Source: Parachlamydia acanthamoebae
GTDB lineage: Bacteria > Chlamydiota > Chlamydiia > Chlamydiales > Parachlamydiaceae
Direction: 5' to 3'
Length of the DNA: 64,000 bases
NCBI RefSeq assembly: GCF_000875975.1
Contig: NZ_BAWW01000066.1
Span: forward strand, 124,001 to 188,000
Position 1 is the first letter of the stretch. Every line of letters starts with the position of its first letter. Of the stretch, positions 8,177 to 18,803 are shown one piece after another. The notes below the pieces were generated by a model that was given only the letters and a program-made list of their open reading frames with translations, was not told the origin of the DNA and did not search any database. The translations under genes were made by a program, and so were the position numbers.

Positions 8177-9613
8177 ATGAATGCGCAGCCCAATTTTCAA
8201 GATTCTGATTACAAATATGGATTTGTAACGAATGTTGAAACCGACAGTTTTGCTAAAGGCCTGAATGAGGATGTCATCCGCGCTTTGTCTGAAAAGAAGA
8301 ACGAACCGGCCTTCATGCTGGATTTCCGCTTAAAAGCCTATCAAAAATGGCTGGAAATGGAAGAACCCCATTGGCTGAATGCGAACTATCCTCCCATCGA
8401 CTATCAAAACATTCGCTATTATTCCGCTCCTAAGATGAAGCCTCAACATGAAAGTTTAGAAGATGTTGATCCAGAAGTCCTTAAAACATTCCAAAGACTA
8501 GGCATCCCCTTGGATGAACAAATGCGCTTAGCAAACGTGGCTGTGGACATGGTATTTGATTCCGTTTCAATTGGAACAACTTTTAAGAAAAAATTGGATG
8601 AAGCTGGCGTAGTTTTATGTTCCATCTCTGAAGCGATTCAAAAATACCCTGAACTCGTTGAAAAATACATGGGCTCCGTTGTTCCGATTGGAGATAACTT
8701 TTTCGCTGCGTTGAATTCAGCCGTTTTTACAGACGGTTCTTTTGTGTATGTTCCAAAAGGAGTCATTTCTCCCATGGAACTCTCGACTTACTTCCGTATT
8801 AATGATAAAGAATCAGGCCAATTTGAACGCACTTTGATTATTGCTGAAGATGACTCTTTTGTGAGTTATTTAGAAGGTTGCACTGCTCCCGCTTATGACA
8901 ACAATCAGTTGCATGCTGCGGTGGTAGAGCTCGTTGCATTAGATCGCGCGCAAATTAAGTATGCAACCGTGCAGAACTGGTACGCTGGGAATCCAAAAAC
9001 CGGAGAAGGCGGAGTCTACAACTTTGTGACAAAGCGAGGTCGCTGCGCTGGTGTGCATTCTAAAATTTCCTGGACGCAGGTCGAAGTGGGCGCCGCCATT
9101 ACATGGAAATACCCTAGTTGTATTTTGCAGGGGGACAATTCGATTGGAGAGTTTTACTCTGTCGCTCTCACAAATGGGAAAATGCAAGCAGATACAGGAA
9201 CTAAGATGATTCACTTGGGCAAAAACACAAGCTCAACCATTATTTCCAAAGGGATCTCCGCAGATTCATCACATAATAGTTATCGAGGTCTTGTAAAGGT
9301 AGCCCCCCGCGCTGAGGGAGCCCGGAACTACACCCAATGCGATTCCATGCTTGTCGGTGATCAATGCACGGCTAATACCTTCCCTTACATTGAAGTAGGC
9401 AATTCTACAGGATCTGTAGAGCACGAAGCTTCCACTTCTAAATTAAACGAAGAGCAGCTATTTTACTTTAGACAACGAGGCATTTCGCAAGAAGATGCAA
9501 TCAGCATGATTGTAAACGGTTTTTGCAAGGATGTGATCCGAGAGCTTCCCCTCGAGTTTGCCGTTGAAGCTCAAAAATTATTAACTCTCAAACTTGAAAA
9601 TTCCGTGGGATAA
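8177..9613 (+). CDS. sufB: Fe-S cluster assembly scaffold protein SufB
   Basis: The protein has 478 residues. It is the scaffold subunit of the SufBCD complex, on which iron-sulfur clusters are built in the cytosol. The family blocks are present: [65 protein letters not shown] and the C-terminal [21 protein letters not shown]. The start at 8177 is preferred over the upstream in-frame ATG at 8144 because AGGAG lies just before it. It opens the operon sufB-C-D-S. No SufE or SufU partner for SufS is seen in the window. Confidence 0.96.
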   Translation: MNAQPNFQDSDYKYGFVTNVETDSFAKGLNEDVIRALSEKKNEPAFMLDFRLKAYQKWLEMEEPHWLNANYPPIDYQNIRYYSAPKMKPQHESLEDVDPEVLKTFQRLGIPLDEQMRLANVAVDMVFDSVSIGTTFKKKLDEAGVVLCSISEAIQKYPELVEKYMGSVVPIGDNFFAALNSAVFTDGSFVYVPKGVISPMELSTYFRINDKESGQFERTLIIAEDDSFVSYLEGCTAPAYDNNQLHAAVVELVALDRAQIKYATVQNWYAGNPKTGEGGVYNFVTKRGRCAGVHSKISWTQVEVGAAITWKYPSCILQGDNSIGEFYSVALTNGKMQADTGTKMIHLGKNTSSTIISKGISADSSHNSYRGLVKVAPRAEGARNYTQCDSMLVGDQCTANTFPYIEVGNSTGSVEHEASTSKLNEEQLFYFRQRGISQEDAISMIVNGFCKDVIRELPLEFAVEAQKLLTLKLENSVG

Positions 9614-9629
9614 AGATTTAGGACTTATC

Positions 9630-10391
9630 ATGATTAAAATCATCAATTTACATGCTTCTGTTGAAGGAAAACCGATTCTAAAAGGACTCAACCTCACCGT
9701 TCATCCTGGAGAAATCCATGCCATCATGGGACCTAACGGGGCCGGGAAATCCACCCTAGCAAAAGTCTTGGCTGGCCACCCTGCTTATGAAGTGACCGAA
9801 GGACAAATCCTTTTTAATGATCAAGATGTCTTGGAACTAGAACCTGAAGAGAGAGCGCATCTGGGTTTATTCATGAGCTTTCAATATCCGGTGGAAATTT
9901 CAGGCGTGAGCAACATCCAATTTTTGCATACCGCTTACAATGCTAATCGAAAAGCTAAAAATGAACCGACTCTTTCTTTAGAAGAATTTGATCAGCTTCT
10001 CGATGAAAAAATGAAGCTCATGGAAATCAAGCCAGAATTCAAAGAACGAAGCTTAAATGAAGGCTTTTCTGGTGGAGAGAAAAAGAGAAACGAAATCTTA
10101 CAAATGGCCATTTTAACTCCCAAACTCGCCATTTTGGATGAAACAGATTCGGGCCTAGACATCGATGCAATGCGAATTGTGGCACGCGGTGTCAACCAGC
10201 TGATGACTCCTGAGACTGAAATCATCTTAATCACGCACTATCAAAGACTTTTGGATTACATTAAACCAACTTATGTCCATGTGATGTTAGAGGGCAAAAT
10301 TGTGCAATCTGGAGGACCCGAGCTTGCACTTGAATTAGAAAGTAAAGGATATGATTGGCTCATAGAATCGCCACAAGGAGCGTCGGAATGA
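9630..10391 (+). CDS. sufC: Fe-S assembly ATPase SufC
   Basis: The protein has 253 residues. It is the ABC-type ATPase that drives the SufBCD scaffold. It has Walker A (GPNGAGKST), the SufC-type signature [13 protein letters not shown], Walker B ([12 protein letters not shown]) and the H-loop ([10 protein letters not shown]). The start at 9630 ([13 protein letters not shown]) fits SufC proteins, while the in-frame start at 9594 would overlap the end of sufB. Its stop overlaps the sufD start (ATGA type), indicating translational coupling. Confidence 0.96.
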   Translation: MIKIINLHASVEGKPILKGLNLTVHPGEIHAIMGPNGAGKSTLAKVLAGHPAYEVTEGQILFNDQDVLELEPEERAHLGLFMSFQYPVEISGVSNIQFLHTAYNANRKAKNEPTLSLEEFDQLLDEKMKLMEIKPEFKERSLNEGFSGGEKKRNEILQMAILTPKLAILDETDSGLDIDAMRIVARGVNQLMTPETEIILITHYQRLLDYIKPTYVHVMLEGKIVQSGGPELALELESKGYDWLIESPQGASE

Positions 10392-11692
10392 TGACTCTTT
10401 CTCAATCAAACCAAGAATCTTTTCACTCTTCTCTCGAAGAAGCATTTCGCAATGTGGCAGGTGACCCCCTCTTAAAAAAAATCCGTCAAAAAGCGTGGGA
10501 TCATTTTTTAGAGCTGGGACTCCCGACTCCAAGAAACGATGTTTTTCGCTACGTCCCCCTGCGAAAACTTTTTGCACATACTTATGCAACTGCACTAACA
10601 CCAGCGCTTGACAAAGCCAAAATTGCTGATTTTATTGCCCCTGAATGTATCCATTCTGTGCTCGTTTTTGTAAATGGCTATTACGTCCCCAGCTTATCTG
10701 ATATCTCGGGCTTACCAACCAAAGTGGTCGTCACCCCCCTTGAACAGGCAGTTCGCTCATTTGGTGCATTTTTGACCAACCAGTGGGGCAAAACGTTGAT
10801 GGAAGAGACGGATCCTTTTGCAACCTTAAACGCGGCTATACATACAGATGGAATTTTTGTGTATATTCCCCCTCGTTTACAAGTTGAAAAACCAATACAG
10901 ATTTTAGAAATCATGGATACAGAAGTTCCTTTCATGTCCATGCCTCGCCTCCACTTTTTTGTGGGTGCACAATCCGAGCTAAACGTTCTTTCCGCACTAG
11001 GTTCGTTATCTGGCAGCACATATTGGGTGAATCAGGTCGCCGATTTTTCCATCGAAGAACAGGCTCATGTACGTTATACACAAACCTCTTATCCACTTCC
11101 CCCTGAATGCTGGCAAATGACTTCGACACGAGCTTATCTCAAAAAAAACAGCACATTCCTCGCCGTTCATGCGACAGAAGGCAGCACAACTGCTCGACAC
11201 GACTACCGTGTGGTATTAAATGGCGAAAACGCCCATGCAGAACTAAATGGCGCCTGGACATTGGATGAGAAGCGAGAAGCGCATACGCACGTTCTGGTGG
11301 ATCATCAAAGCCCGAATTGTCAATCTTTGCAGCTTTTCAAAGGGATCTTAAATGGCTCTAGTCATTCGAGCTTTGAAGGTAAAATTTTGGTTCGACAAGC
11401 TGCTCAAAAGACAAATGCTTTTCAATTGAATAACAACATTATTTTGAGCGATACAGCCAGAGCCGAAAGCAAACCAAACCTAGAAATCTTTGCGGATGAT
11501 GTCAAAGCGTCGCATGGAGCCACAGTGGGGCAATTGGACAAAGAGCAGCTCTTCTATTTAAAAACACGTGGTTGTCCCCCTGTGGATGCAAAGCGCTTAT
11601 TGGTCGATGGTTTTGCCCAAGAAGTGTATAATAAAATCTCTATCCCCTCAGTTCGTCAACATTTAGCCCAGCGCATGCAAAATTATTTATAA
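10388..11692 (+). CDS. sufD: Fe-S cluster assembly protein SufD
   Basis: The protein has 434 residues. It is the SufB paralogue that completes the scaffold and helps iron entry. The N-terminus holds [19 protein letters not shown]. The core beta-helix includes [21 protein letters not shown] and ends in [22 protein letters not shown], a typical SufD C-terminus. The start at 10388 has AAGGAG seven bases upstream; a second ATG follows directly. It overlaps sufC by 4 bases and precedes sufS by 12. Confidence 0.94.
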   Translation: MMTLSQSNQESFHSSLEEAFRNVAGDPLLKKIRQKAWDHFLELGLPTPRNDVFRYVPLRKLFAHTYATALTPALDKAKIADFIAPECIHSVLVFVNGYYVPSLSDISGLPTKVVVTPLEQAVRSFGAFLTNQWGKTLMEETDPFATLNAAIHTDGIFVYIPPRLQVEKPIQILEIMDTEVPFMSMPRLHFFVGAQSELNVLSALGSLSGSTYWVNQVADFSIEEQAHVRYTQTSYPLPPECWQMTSTRAYLKKNSTFLAVHATEGSTTARHDYRVVLNGENAHAELNGAWTLDEKREAHTHVLVDHQSPNCQSLQLFKGILNGSSHSSFEGKILVRQAAQKTNAFQLNNNIILSDTARAESKPNLEIFADDVKASHGATVGQLDKEQLFYLKTRGCPPVDAKRLLVDGFAQEVYNKISIPSVRQHLAQRMQNYL

Positions 11693-11704
11693 GCGGAGGT
11701 GAAT

Positions 11705-12940
11705 ATGAGCCACTCAAAAAAGCATAAAACAGTTTCCGATTATCGATCCGATTTTCCCATGCTTTCCAAAACCATGCATGGGAAGGCACTCATCTATTTT
11801 GATACAGCGGCAACTGCGCAAAAGCCTCAAGCTGTGATTGATTGCATGACCCATTTTTATGAAGATAGCTACGGCACCGTGCATCGCGCTATCTATGAGC
11901 TTGCGGCCCACTCAACCTATCTCTATCAAGCGGCACGTCTCAAAGCCATGCATTTTCTAAATGCAAAAAGGCCTGAAGAGATTATTTTTACACGCGGAAC
12001 AACAGAGTCAATTAATTTAGTGGCTCATTCCTTCGGCAAGGCATTTATTCATGCAGGCGATGAAATCATTATTTCTGAAATTGAACACCATTCCAATATT
12101 GTTCCCTGGCAAATGCTTTGTGAAGATCGAGGAGCCACTCTTAAAGTCATTCCAGTTAATGACCGCGGCGAACTGATGATGGATGTCTATCGAGAACTGC
12201 TCAATGAAAAAACGAAGCTAGTTGCGATTGGCCACATTTCAAACGCTTTAGGAACTTTGCACCCCATTAAACAAATCGTTGACCTTGCCCACGATGTGGG
12301 AGCTAAAGTCTTGGTGGATGGTGCGCAGGCCGCTCCCCATATGGCAATTGATGTGCAAGCCCTAGATGTCGATTTTTACGTTTTTTCTGGTCACAAAGCT
12401 TACGGCCCTACGGGCATTGGAATTTTGTATGGGAAAGAAGTCCTCCTAGAAAAAATGCCTCCTTATCAAGGTGGCGGAGACATGATAGATACCGTGACGT
12501 TTACTAAGACAACATATAATACGCTTCCCCTCAAATTTGAAGCTGGCACACCGATGATAACCGAAGCAATCGGATTAGGCGCAGCGATTGACTACATAAT
12601 AGGAATCGGACGAGAAGAGATCAAAACCTGGGAACACGAACTTCTAGACTATGCGACGAAACTGTGGTCTGAAATTCCCGGATTTAAAATCATTGGGACT
12701 GCCGCAGAAAAAGGAGCGATTATTAGCTTTTGCATGGAAGGGATCCATCCTTTGGACGTCGGCACTATGCTTGATTTAAAAGGAATCGCGATTCGGACTG
12801 GCCATCATTGCGCCCAGCCTGCAATGAGACGCTTTCATGTCCCAGGAACAGCCAGAGCTTCCTTTGGACTCTACAACACAAAAGAAGAAATCGAGGCTTT
12901 TGCGGAAGCCCTACAAGAAATTGCAGTTCTTTTTCACTAA
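11705..12940 (+). CDS. sufS: Cysteine desulfurase SufS
   Basis: The protein has 411 residues. It is a PLP enzyme that takes sulfur from cysteine for cluster assembly. The PLP-binding Lys is in SGHKAYGPTGIGILYG, the cofactor-contacting His is in EIEHHSNIVPW, and the persulfide-forming Cys is in RTGHHCAQPAM. The short loop around this Cys marks group II (SufS) desulfurases. The ATG at 11705 is preferred because GGAGGT (11695-11700) would overlap the alternative GTG at 11699. It is the last gene of the SUF operon. Confidence 0.95.
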   Translation: MSHSKKHKTVSDYRSDFPMLSKTMHGKALIYFDTAATAQKPQAVIDCMTHFYEDSYGTVHRAIYELAAHSTYLYQAARLKAMHFLNAKRPEEIIFTRGTTESINLVAHSFGKAFIHAGDEIIISEIEHHSNIVPWQMLCEDRGATLKVIPVNDRGELMMDVYRELLNEKTKLVAIGHISNALGTLHPIKQIVDLAHDVGAKVLVDGAQAAPHMAIDVQALDVDFYVFSGHKAYGPTGIGILYGKEVLLEKMPPYQGGGDMIDTVTFTKTTYNTLPLKFEAGTPMITEAIGLGAAIDYIIGIGREEIKTWEHELLDYATKLWSEIPGFKIIGTAAEKGAIISFCMEGIHPLDVGTMLDLKGIAIRTGHHCAQPAMRRFHVPGTARASFGLYNTKEEIEAFAEALQEIAVLFH

Positions 12941-12949
12941 AGGGTCCTT

Positions 12950-13894
12950 ATGCGTGTTTTACTAGAAAAAGCTTGCGAATTGCTTTCTCAAGGAGAGGTT
13001 GTTGCGCTCCCCACAGAAACCGTATATGGTCTTGCAGCGTCTTTGCGCCATCCAAACGCTATTGAAAACATCTTTGCCTTAAAAAATCGCCCTGCGAATA
13101 ATCCTTTAATTATTCACGTATCGCATTACGAACAAATATATCCTTATGCACAGTCGATACCTCCTTATTTTGTGAAACTTGCCCAGCATTTTTGGCCAGG
13201 TCCGTTAACATTGGTGCTCCCTATTCAACCGGCAACTATCCCAAATACGGTTAGAGCTGGCCTTACAACTGCCGCTTTTCGTATTCCCCAGCATCCACTA
13301 TCACAAGCTGTGATCAAGCAGGTAGGCCCTGTTGTCATGCCTTCTGCAAATTTGTCTGGCAGACCTTCTGCGACACAAGCTAGCCGTGTAGAAGAGGATT
13401 TTGGAACTGCTTTTCCTGTGTTAGATGGGGGTGGGTGCACACGTGGATTGGAGTCTACCATTTTATATTTCATTGATAACCAATGGGAAATTGTGCGTTT
13501 AGGATCTTTAGCTCCCGAACAATTTCAACCTATTCTGGGTTATCAACCTGTGATTCGACAAGAGACGAATCAAGCCAAACCTCTATGTCCTGGACAATTG
13601 TACAGACACTATGCCCCTCAGGCTAAGTTACTATTGGATAATAAAGCATCTCCTGAATCGATTGGCTACGTTTTAGGATTTTCTGATCGGCAATACCCGA
13701 ATTGCAAAATTTTTTCCTTGGGTAAATCAGACAATCCGGAACAAGTTGCCGAAAACCTTTACGATACGTTACGATCGTTGGATGATGCTAAAATTCAGTG
13801 CATATGGGTGGATAGTGACTTTCCACAAAAAGGGTTATGGCTTACAATTTCTGAGCGTTTAAAAAGAGCGAGCTACCCCTCTTCCATCATTTAA
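12950..13894 (+). CDS. Sua5/YrdC-type L-threonylcarbamoyladenylate synthase
   Basis: The protein has 314 residues. It makes threonylcarbamoyl-AMP from threonine, bicarbonate and ATP, the first step of t6A formation at tRNA position 37. The YrdC fold is clear: GEVVALPTETVYGLAA, KNRPANNPLIIHV, WPGPLTLVL, RIPQHP and MPSANLSGRPSAT. A linker LCPGQLYRHYAPQAKLL and a C-terminal domain make it Sua5-like rather than the short TsaC type. It lies 9 bases after sufS and is probably read through from the SUF operon. Confidence 0.9.
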   Translation: MRVLLEKACELLSQGEVVALPTETVYGLAASLRHPNAIENIFALKNRPANNPLIIHVSHYEQIYPYAQSIPPYFVKLAQHFWPGPLTLVLPIQPATIPNTVRAGLTTAAFRIPQHPLSQAVIKQVGPVVMPSANLSGRPSATQASRVEEDFGTAFPVLDGGGCTRGLESTILYFIDNQWEIVRLGSLAPEQFQPILGYQPVIRQETNQAKPLCPGQLYRHYAPQAKLLLDNKASPESIGYVLGFSDRQYPNCKIFSLGKSDNPEQVAENLYDTLRSLDDAKIQCIWVDSDFPQKGLWLTISERLKRASYPSSII

Positions 13895-13944
13895 CAATTT
13901 GCAAAAAAAATAGGCCCATCCTAAATTGAAATTTAGAAAAGCCC

Positions 13945-13969
13945 TCCTTGGAAAAGCAATTTCCGAGGA
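13945..13969 (+). terminator. Hairpin upstream of clpC
   Basis: A 10-bp stem (13945-13954 with 13960-13969, one wobble pair) closes a 5-base loop. It lies 50 bases after the Sua5-type gene and 80 bases before clpC. No T-run follows, so it may be a factor-dependent terminator or a leader structure. No CIRCE heat-shock operator was found near clpC. Confidence 0.35.
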
Positions 13970-14049
13970 AATCACGAAGTGTGTTGCACTTATAGCTCTC
14001 ATCTCTGTGTTTATTACTGCATTTAATACCAAACAAGTGAGTAGACATC

Positions 14050-16605
14050 ATGTTTGATAAATTCACCAACCGCGCTAAGCAAGTGATCAAGTTAGCAAAA
14101 AAAGAAGCTCAGCGGTTAAATCATAACTATTTAGGTACAGAGCATGTCTTGCTAGGGCTTCTTAAGCTAGGCCAAGGAGTTGCCGTCAACGTCTTGCGCA
14201 ATCTAAACATCGATTTTGAAACCGTTCGCGCAGAAGTAGAAAAACTAGTGGGATATGGCCCTGAAATTCAAGTCTATGGCGATCCCGCCTTAACAGGAAA
14301 AGTTAAAAAAGTATTCGAGTATGCTAACGAGGAAGCCGCCAATTTAAATCACAATTATGTCGGCACCGAGCACCTTCTCTTAGGCTTGCTTAGACAAACA
14401 GATGGGGTTGCAGCTCAAGTCCTAGAAAACCTTAACGTTAACTTGAAAGAAGTGCGTAAAGAAGTTCTAAAAGAGCTTGAAACCTTCAATCTTCAGCTAC
14501 CTCCGATTGGAACAAGTGGTGGCACGCAAGAACCTTCACAGTCTCGCCCATCGGCTTCGGCGAATCCAAAACCGTTCGAGAAGCCGACAGGAAGTACAGG
14601 AAATTCGACAGATAAAATGCCAGCACTCCGTGCATATGGACATGATTTAACAGAAATGTCGCGCGAAGGGAAAATGGACCCTGTGATAGGCCGTCGTGAA
14701 GAGGTTGAACGTTTAATCTTGATTTTATGTCGCCGACGCAAAAACAACCCCGTGTTAGTGGGTGAAGCCGGTGTGGGTAAAACCGCGATTGTGGAAGGAT
14801 TAGCGCAAGCGATAGTCAAAGGGGAAGTTCCAGACAATTTGCGTAAGAAAAAGCTAATTACCCTCGACCTTGCCCTCATGATTGCGGGAACGAAATACCG
14901 AGGACAATTTGAAGAGCGCATTAAAGCTGTCATGGAAGAAATCAAGAAAAACGGCAACGTCCTTCTCTTTATTGACGAATTGCACACGATTGTGGGAGCA
15001 GGTGCTGCAGAAGGTGCTATCGATGCATCTAATATCTTAAAACCCGCGCTTTCACGTGGTGAATTGCAGTGTATTGGTGCAACCACTGTTGATGAATACC
15101 GCAAGCACATTGAAAAAGATGCTGCTCTAGAGCGCCGCTTTCAAAAGATTATCATTCAACCTCCAAGTGTGGATGAAACCATTCAGATTTTGACGGGACT
15201 CAAAAGCAAATATGAAGAGCACCACAAGTGTATCTACACCGAACAAGCCCTACATGCCGCAGCTATTTTGTCAGACCGCTATATCCACGGACGTTTCCTC
15301 CCCGATAAAGCGATTGACTTGATTGATGAAGCAGGTGCTAAAATGCGCATTTCGATGATGAATCAACCTCAGGATATCAGCAAGTTCGAGACAGAAATTG
15401 AAGATATTCGCCTTGGAAAAGAAGAGGCCATTGGCAAGCAAGAATATGAAAAAGCTGCAAAATTGCGCGATAAAGAGAAAACATTAAGAGAGCAACTTCA
15501 ACAGCTTAGAGCACAGTGGGAAATCAATAAAGAAGAGCATGAAGTGGTGGTCGAAGACGAGGACATTGCGAATGTCGTGGCCCGTCAGACTGGAATCCCT
15601 ATTAATCGACTCACAGAAGGCGAAACACAAAAAGTGCTCAAAATGGAAGAAATCTTACGCAATAGCATTATTGGTCAAGATGAAGCCATTAGAACAGTCA
15701 GCAGAGCCATTAGACGTAGCCGTGCCGACATTAAAGATCCAAATCGCCCCATTGGTGCCTTTATGTTCCTTGGGCCTACAGGTGTTGGAAAAACCTTATT
15801 AGCGCGATTGTTGGCTATTCATCTTTTTGGCGGAGAAGATGCGCTCATTCAGGTGGACATGTCTGAATATATGGAAAAATTTGCAGTCAGCCGCATGACA
15901 GGTTCTCCTCCCGGATATGTGGGACATGAAGAAGGTGGCCAGCTCACAGAACAAGTTAGACAACGCCCTTATTCTGTCGTGCTTTTCGATGAGATTGAAA
16001 AGGCGCACCCAGATGTGATGGACTTGCTCCTGCAAATTTTGGAAGAAGGGCGCCTTTCAGACTCCTTTGGACGCAAAGTTGACTTCCGTAATACCATCAT
16101 TATCATGACTTCTAACTTGGGTGCCGACCTAATTAAGAAGAGCACAGAAGTAGGCTTTGGCGCAATGGAAGGCTCCATGGATTATGCACATATTAAAGAG
16201 AAAATTGAAAAAGCGACCAAGAAACACTTTAAGCCAGAATTCTTAAACCGTTTGAATGACATGGTCATTTTCCATCCACTCAAGCGCGAAGCTCTCTTAC
16301 AAGTGATTGAACTGGAAATTGTCAAAGTGCAGAAGAGACTTGCACGTCGAGACATTACCATTGAGCTCGATGCAAAAGCAAAAGACTTCTTGGTCGATCA
16401 AGGATTCCAACCAGAGATGGGTGCGCGTCCGTTGCGTCGCACCATCGAACAGTATTTGGAGGATCCGCTAGCCGAAAAAATCTTAATGCACCCAGACGAA
16501 AAGTTGCATTATTTTGTTTCAGCTGAAGGAGACCATCTGATTTTGACAGAGAAGGATAAGCAACAAAATCAGGAAAACTCGATTTCCTTACCAAGTTCAC
16601 TTTAA
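14050..16605 (+). CDS. clpC: ClpC, AAA+ unfoldase of the Clp protease
   Basis: The protein has 851 residues, about the length of chlamydial and Firmicute ClpC. It unfolds proteins and feeds them to ClpP. Two N-terminal Clp repeats (residues 3-140) are followed by a Ser/Pro-rich linker. AAA1 has Walker A GEAGVGKT, and a middle domain carries a UVR motif ([15 protein letters not shown]). AAA2 has Walker A GPTGVGKT and the sensor-rich [11 protein letters not shown] region. The ClpP-docking VGFG-type loop is read as EVGFGAMEG. It is a single gene that ends in a terminator shared with the convergent F-box gene. Confidence 0.97.
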   Translation: MFDKFTNRAKQVIKLAKKEAQRLNHNYLGTEHVLLGLLKLGQGVAVNVLRNLNIDFETVRAEVEKLVGYGPEIQVYGDPALTGKVKKVFEYANEEAANLNHNYVGTEHLLLGLLRQTDGVAAQVLENLNVNLKEVRKEVLKELETFNLQLPPIGTSGGTQEPSQSRPSASANPKPFEKPTGSTGNSTDKMPALRAYGHDLTEMSREGKMDPVIGRREEVERLILILCRRRKNNPVLVGEAGVGKTAIVEGLAQAIVKGEVPDNLRKKKLITLDLALMIAGTKYRGQFEERIKAVMEEIKKNGNVLLFIDELHTIVGAGAAEGAIDASNILKPALSRGELQCIGATTVDEYRKHIEKDAALERRFQKIIIQPPSVDETIQILTGLKSKYEEHHKCIYTEQALHAAAILSDRYIHGRFLPDKAIDLIDEAGAKMRISMMNQPQDISKFETEIEDIRLGKEEAIGKQEYEKAAKLRDKEKTLREQLQQLRAQWEINKEEHEVVVEDEDIANVVARQTGIPINRLTEGETQKVLKMEEILRNSIIGQDEAIRTVSRAIRRSRADIKDPNRPIGAFMFLGPTGVGKTLLARLLAIHLFGGEDALIQVDMSEYMEKFAVSRMTGSPPGYVGHEEGGQLTEQVRQRPYSVVLFDEIEKAHPDVMDLLLQILEEGRLSDSFGRKVDFRNTIIIMTSNLGADLIKKSTEVGFGAMEGSMDYAHIKEKIEKATKKHFKPEFLNRLNDMVIFHPLKREALLQVIELEIVKVQKRLARRDITIELDAKAKDFLVDQGFQPEMGARPLRRTIEQYLEDPLAEKILMHPDEKLHYFVSAEGDHLILTEKDKQQNQENSISLPSSL

Positions 16606-16614
16606 AAGTGATGG

Positions 16615-16655
16615 TCTAAGCCTCATCGGAACCTTCCATTTGAGGCTTAGATTTT
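16615..16655. terminator. Bidirectional terminator between clpC and the small F-box gene
   Basis: An 11-bp perfect stem (16615-16625 with 16641-16651) closes a 15-base loop and is followed by TTTTGC. It overlaps the stop codon of the convergent gene at 16647. On the plus strand it ends the clpC transcript. Confidence 0.7.
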
Positions 16656-16958
16656 GCTTTCTTGCTCTGCAGATTTCTTAAAATGATACATAAAATGTAG
16701 AAAGCACGCCTGTGCCTTATAATTGTTCTGCCAATTGGGCGGATCTTGTGTATAGCGAGATTGCCCCATGATTTCCGTTGCAATTCTTCCCTTGTATGAA
16801 TTAGGGAAATCCCGTTTGTATAACCCTTTCCAAAGCTTATCATCTGCTACAGCCTTTCTCAGTTGCTGACTCACTAAGTTGACTTGGGCCAAATCTTTCA
16901 CTTCTAAAAAAGAAAGAACGAGAGTTAGAGCTTCTGCGGGTAGATCATTGATTTGCAT
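16647..16958 (-). CDS. Minimal F-box protein, predicted host-directed effector
   Basis: The protein has 103 residues. Residues 4-48 (NDLPAEALTLVLSFLEVKDLAQVNLVSQQLRKAV followed by DDKLWKGLYKRDF) are a textbook F-box with the LP start and the terminal W-K-LY-RDF. The remaining 55 residues hold no second domain. In eukaryotes the F-box binds Skp1 of SCF ubiquitin ligases. A bare F-box could compete for Skp1 or act as an adaptor with another protein; both are inference. It has its own 109-base AT-rich upstream region and no operon partner. It is much better conserved to the consensus than the protein at 1968-3542. Confidence 0.85.
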   Translation of the reverse strand: MQINDLPAEALTLVLSFLEVKDLAQVNLVSQQLRKAVADDKLWKGLYKRDFPNSYKGRIATEIMGQSRYTQDPPNWQNNYKAQACFLHFMYHFKKSAEQESKI

Positions 16959-17067
16959 AAAACATCCATTGTATTGTTTTTTTTAAATACAATAAATACT
17001 TACACTTTTATTTCCTATGAATTTAAGAAAGATCACGACAAGGATCCTTGCCGTGATCATATAAAGA

Positions 17068-17814
17068 TTAGGTAGTTTGCACTTTTTGAATGCTGCTTTC
17101 CCAGTTTTTAACATATTCTAGAAAGGCTTCTTTATCCGGTTTGCTTTGTAAAAGCTCTAGAGTGCTTGCTTGATGACTTAGATGGGCTATTTTTGCTAGG
17201 AGATGCAAGTGGCGTTTATCTTCACATGCAAATAAGAAAAAAAGCGTATGGACTGGTTGTCCATCCAAAGCCCCATACTCAATCGGCTGTTGAGGGAATA
17301 CCACAACCACAATGTCGTGATGGGTATTCATGACAAAGTCACGTGTATGCGGAATACCAATTCCATTGTTTAAGGCCGTTGGCTGAAGATTCTCTCTGTC
17401 TAAAAGGAGGTCTGTCAATACGCCCGCATCTAGATTGAGATCTTTCGCAATGATCGCTGTCGCATTTTTTATGACTTCTTCTTTCGTTGCTCCAGGGACA
17501 TTGTGCAACACATTTCCTTTGTGAATCGCGCGGTATAATCCGTACTGCTTGCTGCCCCCTTTTGCGCTTTCCCCATCTTTAGATCCATTCTCTTCAGTTT
17601 TCACTCGAACGTCTTGCTTGTCAAACGGAGAATATCCATCTTCCTGTGTTTTTCCCAGTTTATGCTTTAACACCCAATCTTCAATTTCAATTCGGCTGAA
17701 GCGATATTGATGGTTAATCCGATAAGCAGGAATTTTTCGATCCACCAGCCATCGACGAATGGTGGTTTCTGATACATTGAGAAGATCTGCAACATCTTTG
17801 ATTTTTAAATCCAT
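17068..17814 (-). CDS. DNA-binding HTH fused to a PTS EIIA-Ntr domain
   Basis: The protein has 248 residues. Residues 1-52 are a MerR/excisionase-type winged HTH (IKDVADLLNVSETTIRRWL...IPAYRINHQYRFSRIEIEDWV). After a hydrophilic linker, residues 93-245 are an EIIA-Ntr (PtsN) domain with the phosphorylatable His156 in GIGIPHTR. The fusion suggests a regulator whose DNA binding responds to phosphorylation state. The same arrangement is known in Chlamydia (ptsN_2, downstream of ptsN_1 and dut). It follows ptsN by 25 bases and ends the accD operon. Sugar PTS permeases are not seen here. Confidence 0.9.
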   Translation of the reverse strand: MDLKIKDVADLLNVSETTIRRWLVDRKIPAYRINHQYRFSRIEIEDWVLKHKLGKTQEDGYSPFDKQDVRVKTEENGSKDGESAKGGSKQYGLYRAIHKGNVLHNVPGATKEEVIKNATAIIAKDLNLDAGVLTDLLLDRENLQPTALNNGIGIPHTRDFVMNTHHDIVVVVFPQQPIEYGALDGQPVHTLFFLFACEDKRHLHLLAKIAHLSHQASTLELLQSKPDKEAFLEYVKNWESSIQKVQTT

Positions 17815-17839
17815 AGATTAGCCTCCTGTCTTAACTTTT

Positions 17840-18289
17840 TTATGTTTCATCGAAAAGAGCAAGAATAGCGTCTCCGGAATTCAAAGTTAACATTTTTTTT
17901 CTTCTTTGCTCATCTTTTAACATTAGAGTCAATGAGGATAGGATTTGAAGGTACTCCGTTTGCTTATCATCGGGACCGCCAATCATAAAAATGATTCTTA
18001 CAGGCGCATGATCCAACGCATTCCAATCAATGCCCCTGCGCAGTACGGCAATCGCAACGAAAAAGTGATCGTAGGAAACAAGCTTGGCATGTGGAATAGC
18101 AACTCCCATTCCAATACCCGTTGATACAATTTTTTCTCTTTCAATAATTGCGTTATAAAAAGCTTCTTTGTCTTTAATTAAATGAGCATTATGAACCATT
18201 TCAACTAAAGTGTGAAGAGCTTCATCGCGCGTATCGACGTCTAAAAAGGTGACGAGATCGGCATCCAAATATTTGGATATTTTAATCAT
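17840..18289 (-). CDS. ptsN: PTS EIIA-Ntr-like regulatory protein PtsN
   Basis: The protein has 149 residues. It is a single EIIA-Ntr domain with the active-site His67 in GVAIPHAK, and the FMIGGPDDKQTEYLQILSSL block typical of the family. The start at 18289 (MIKISKYL) is chosen because the longer frame beginning at 18373 would overlap the end of dut by 38 bases. By family it is phosphorylated by the PTS-Ntr chain (EI-Ntr, NPr) and acts in regulation rather than sugar uptake. It is part of the conserved chlamydial block accD-dut-ptsN-HTH/ptsN. Confidence 0.9.
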   Translation of the reverse strand: MIKISKYLDADLVTFLDVDTRDEALHTLVEMVHNAHLIKDKEAFYNAIIEREKIVSTGIGMGVAIPHAKLVSYDHFFVAIAVLRRGIDWNALDHAPVRIIFMIGGPDDKQTEYLQILSSLTLMLKDEQRRKKMLTLNSGDAILALFDET

Positions 18290-18335
18290 AGAGAGTTCGT
18301 TTGTTAGAAAATATCTGAAATCGTTTAGGTAGGGC

Positions 18336-18782
18336 TCAATTGAGCCCTGTATGTCCAAAGCCGCCAGTACCACGGACTGTTTCGGCTAGTTGTTCTTTGA
18401 ATGCAAAAATGGCTTGAACAACGGGAGAAAGAACTATTTGAGCAATCCGCATACCATTGGTGACGATAAATGGTTCTTTTCCATGATTGATCAAGATAAT
18501 TTGCAGCTCGCCGCGGTAATCGGCATCAATGGTTCCCGGAGTATTTAAAACCGTAATCTGATGATTGGCAGCTAAACCGCTTCTAGGGCGAACTTGAATT
18601 TCGAACCCTTGGGGGATTTCAAAATAAATTCCTGTGGGTATACGTGCACTACTGCCTGGAGACAGGATCACATCTTCTTTGAGATAGGCTCTGACATCGG
18701 CCCCCGCAGCATCGATTGATCCATAAGCAGGCAAAGAGGCACCCTCTTCCGTTTTTATCCATACGTTACAATGAGAACTCAT
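18336..18782 (-). CDS. dut: dUTP diphosphatase (dUTPase)
   Basis: The protein has 148 residues. It hydrolyses dUTP to dUMP and PPi, keeping uracil out of DNA and supplying thymidylate synthesis. All five trimeric dUTPase motifs are present: [38 protein letters not shown] and the C-terminal [10 protein letters not shown]. It lies 21 bases downstream of accD. Confidence 0.97.
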   Translation of the reverse strand: MSSHCNVWIKTEEGASLPAYGSIDAAGADVRAYLKEDVILSPGSSARIPTGIYFEIPQGFEIQVRPRSGLAANHQITVLNTPGTIDADYRGELQIILINHGKEPFIVTNGMRIAQIVLSPVVQAIFAFKEQLAETVRGTGGFGHTGLN

Positions 18783-18803
18783 ATATTCCTCTTTCTTTGG
18801 GGA

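Noticed and set aside
13887-14090. 67-codon minus-strand frame before clpC
   Set aside because: It covers the clpC start and leader and has no domain or ribosome site.
14493-15110. 205-codon frame on the minus strand inside clpC
   Set aside because: It is antisense to the conserved AAA1 domain of ClpC and has a Ser/Arg/Pro-rich shadow composition.
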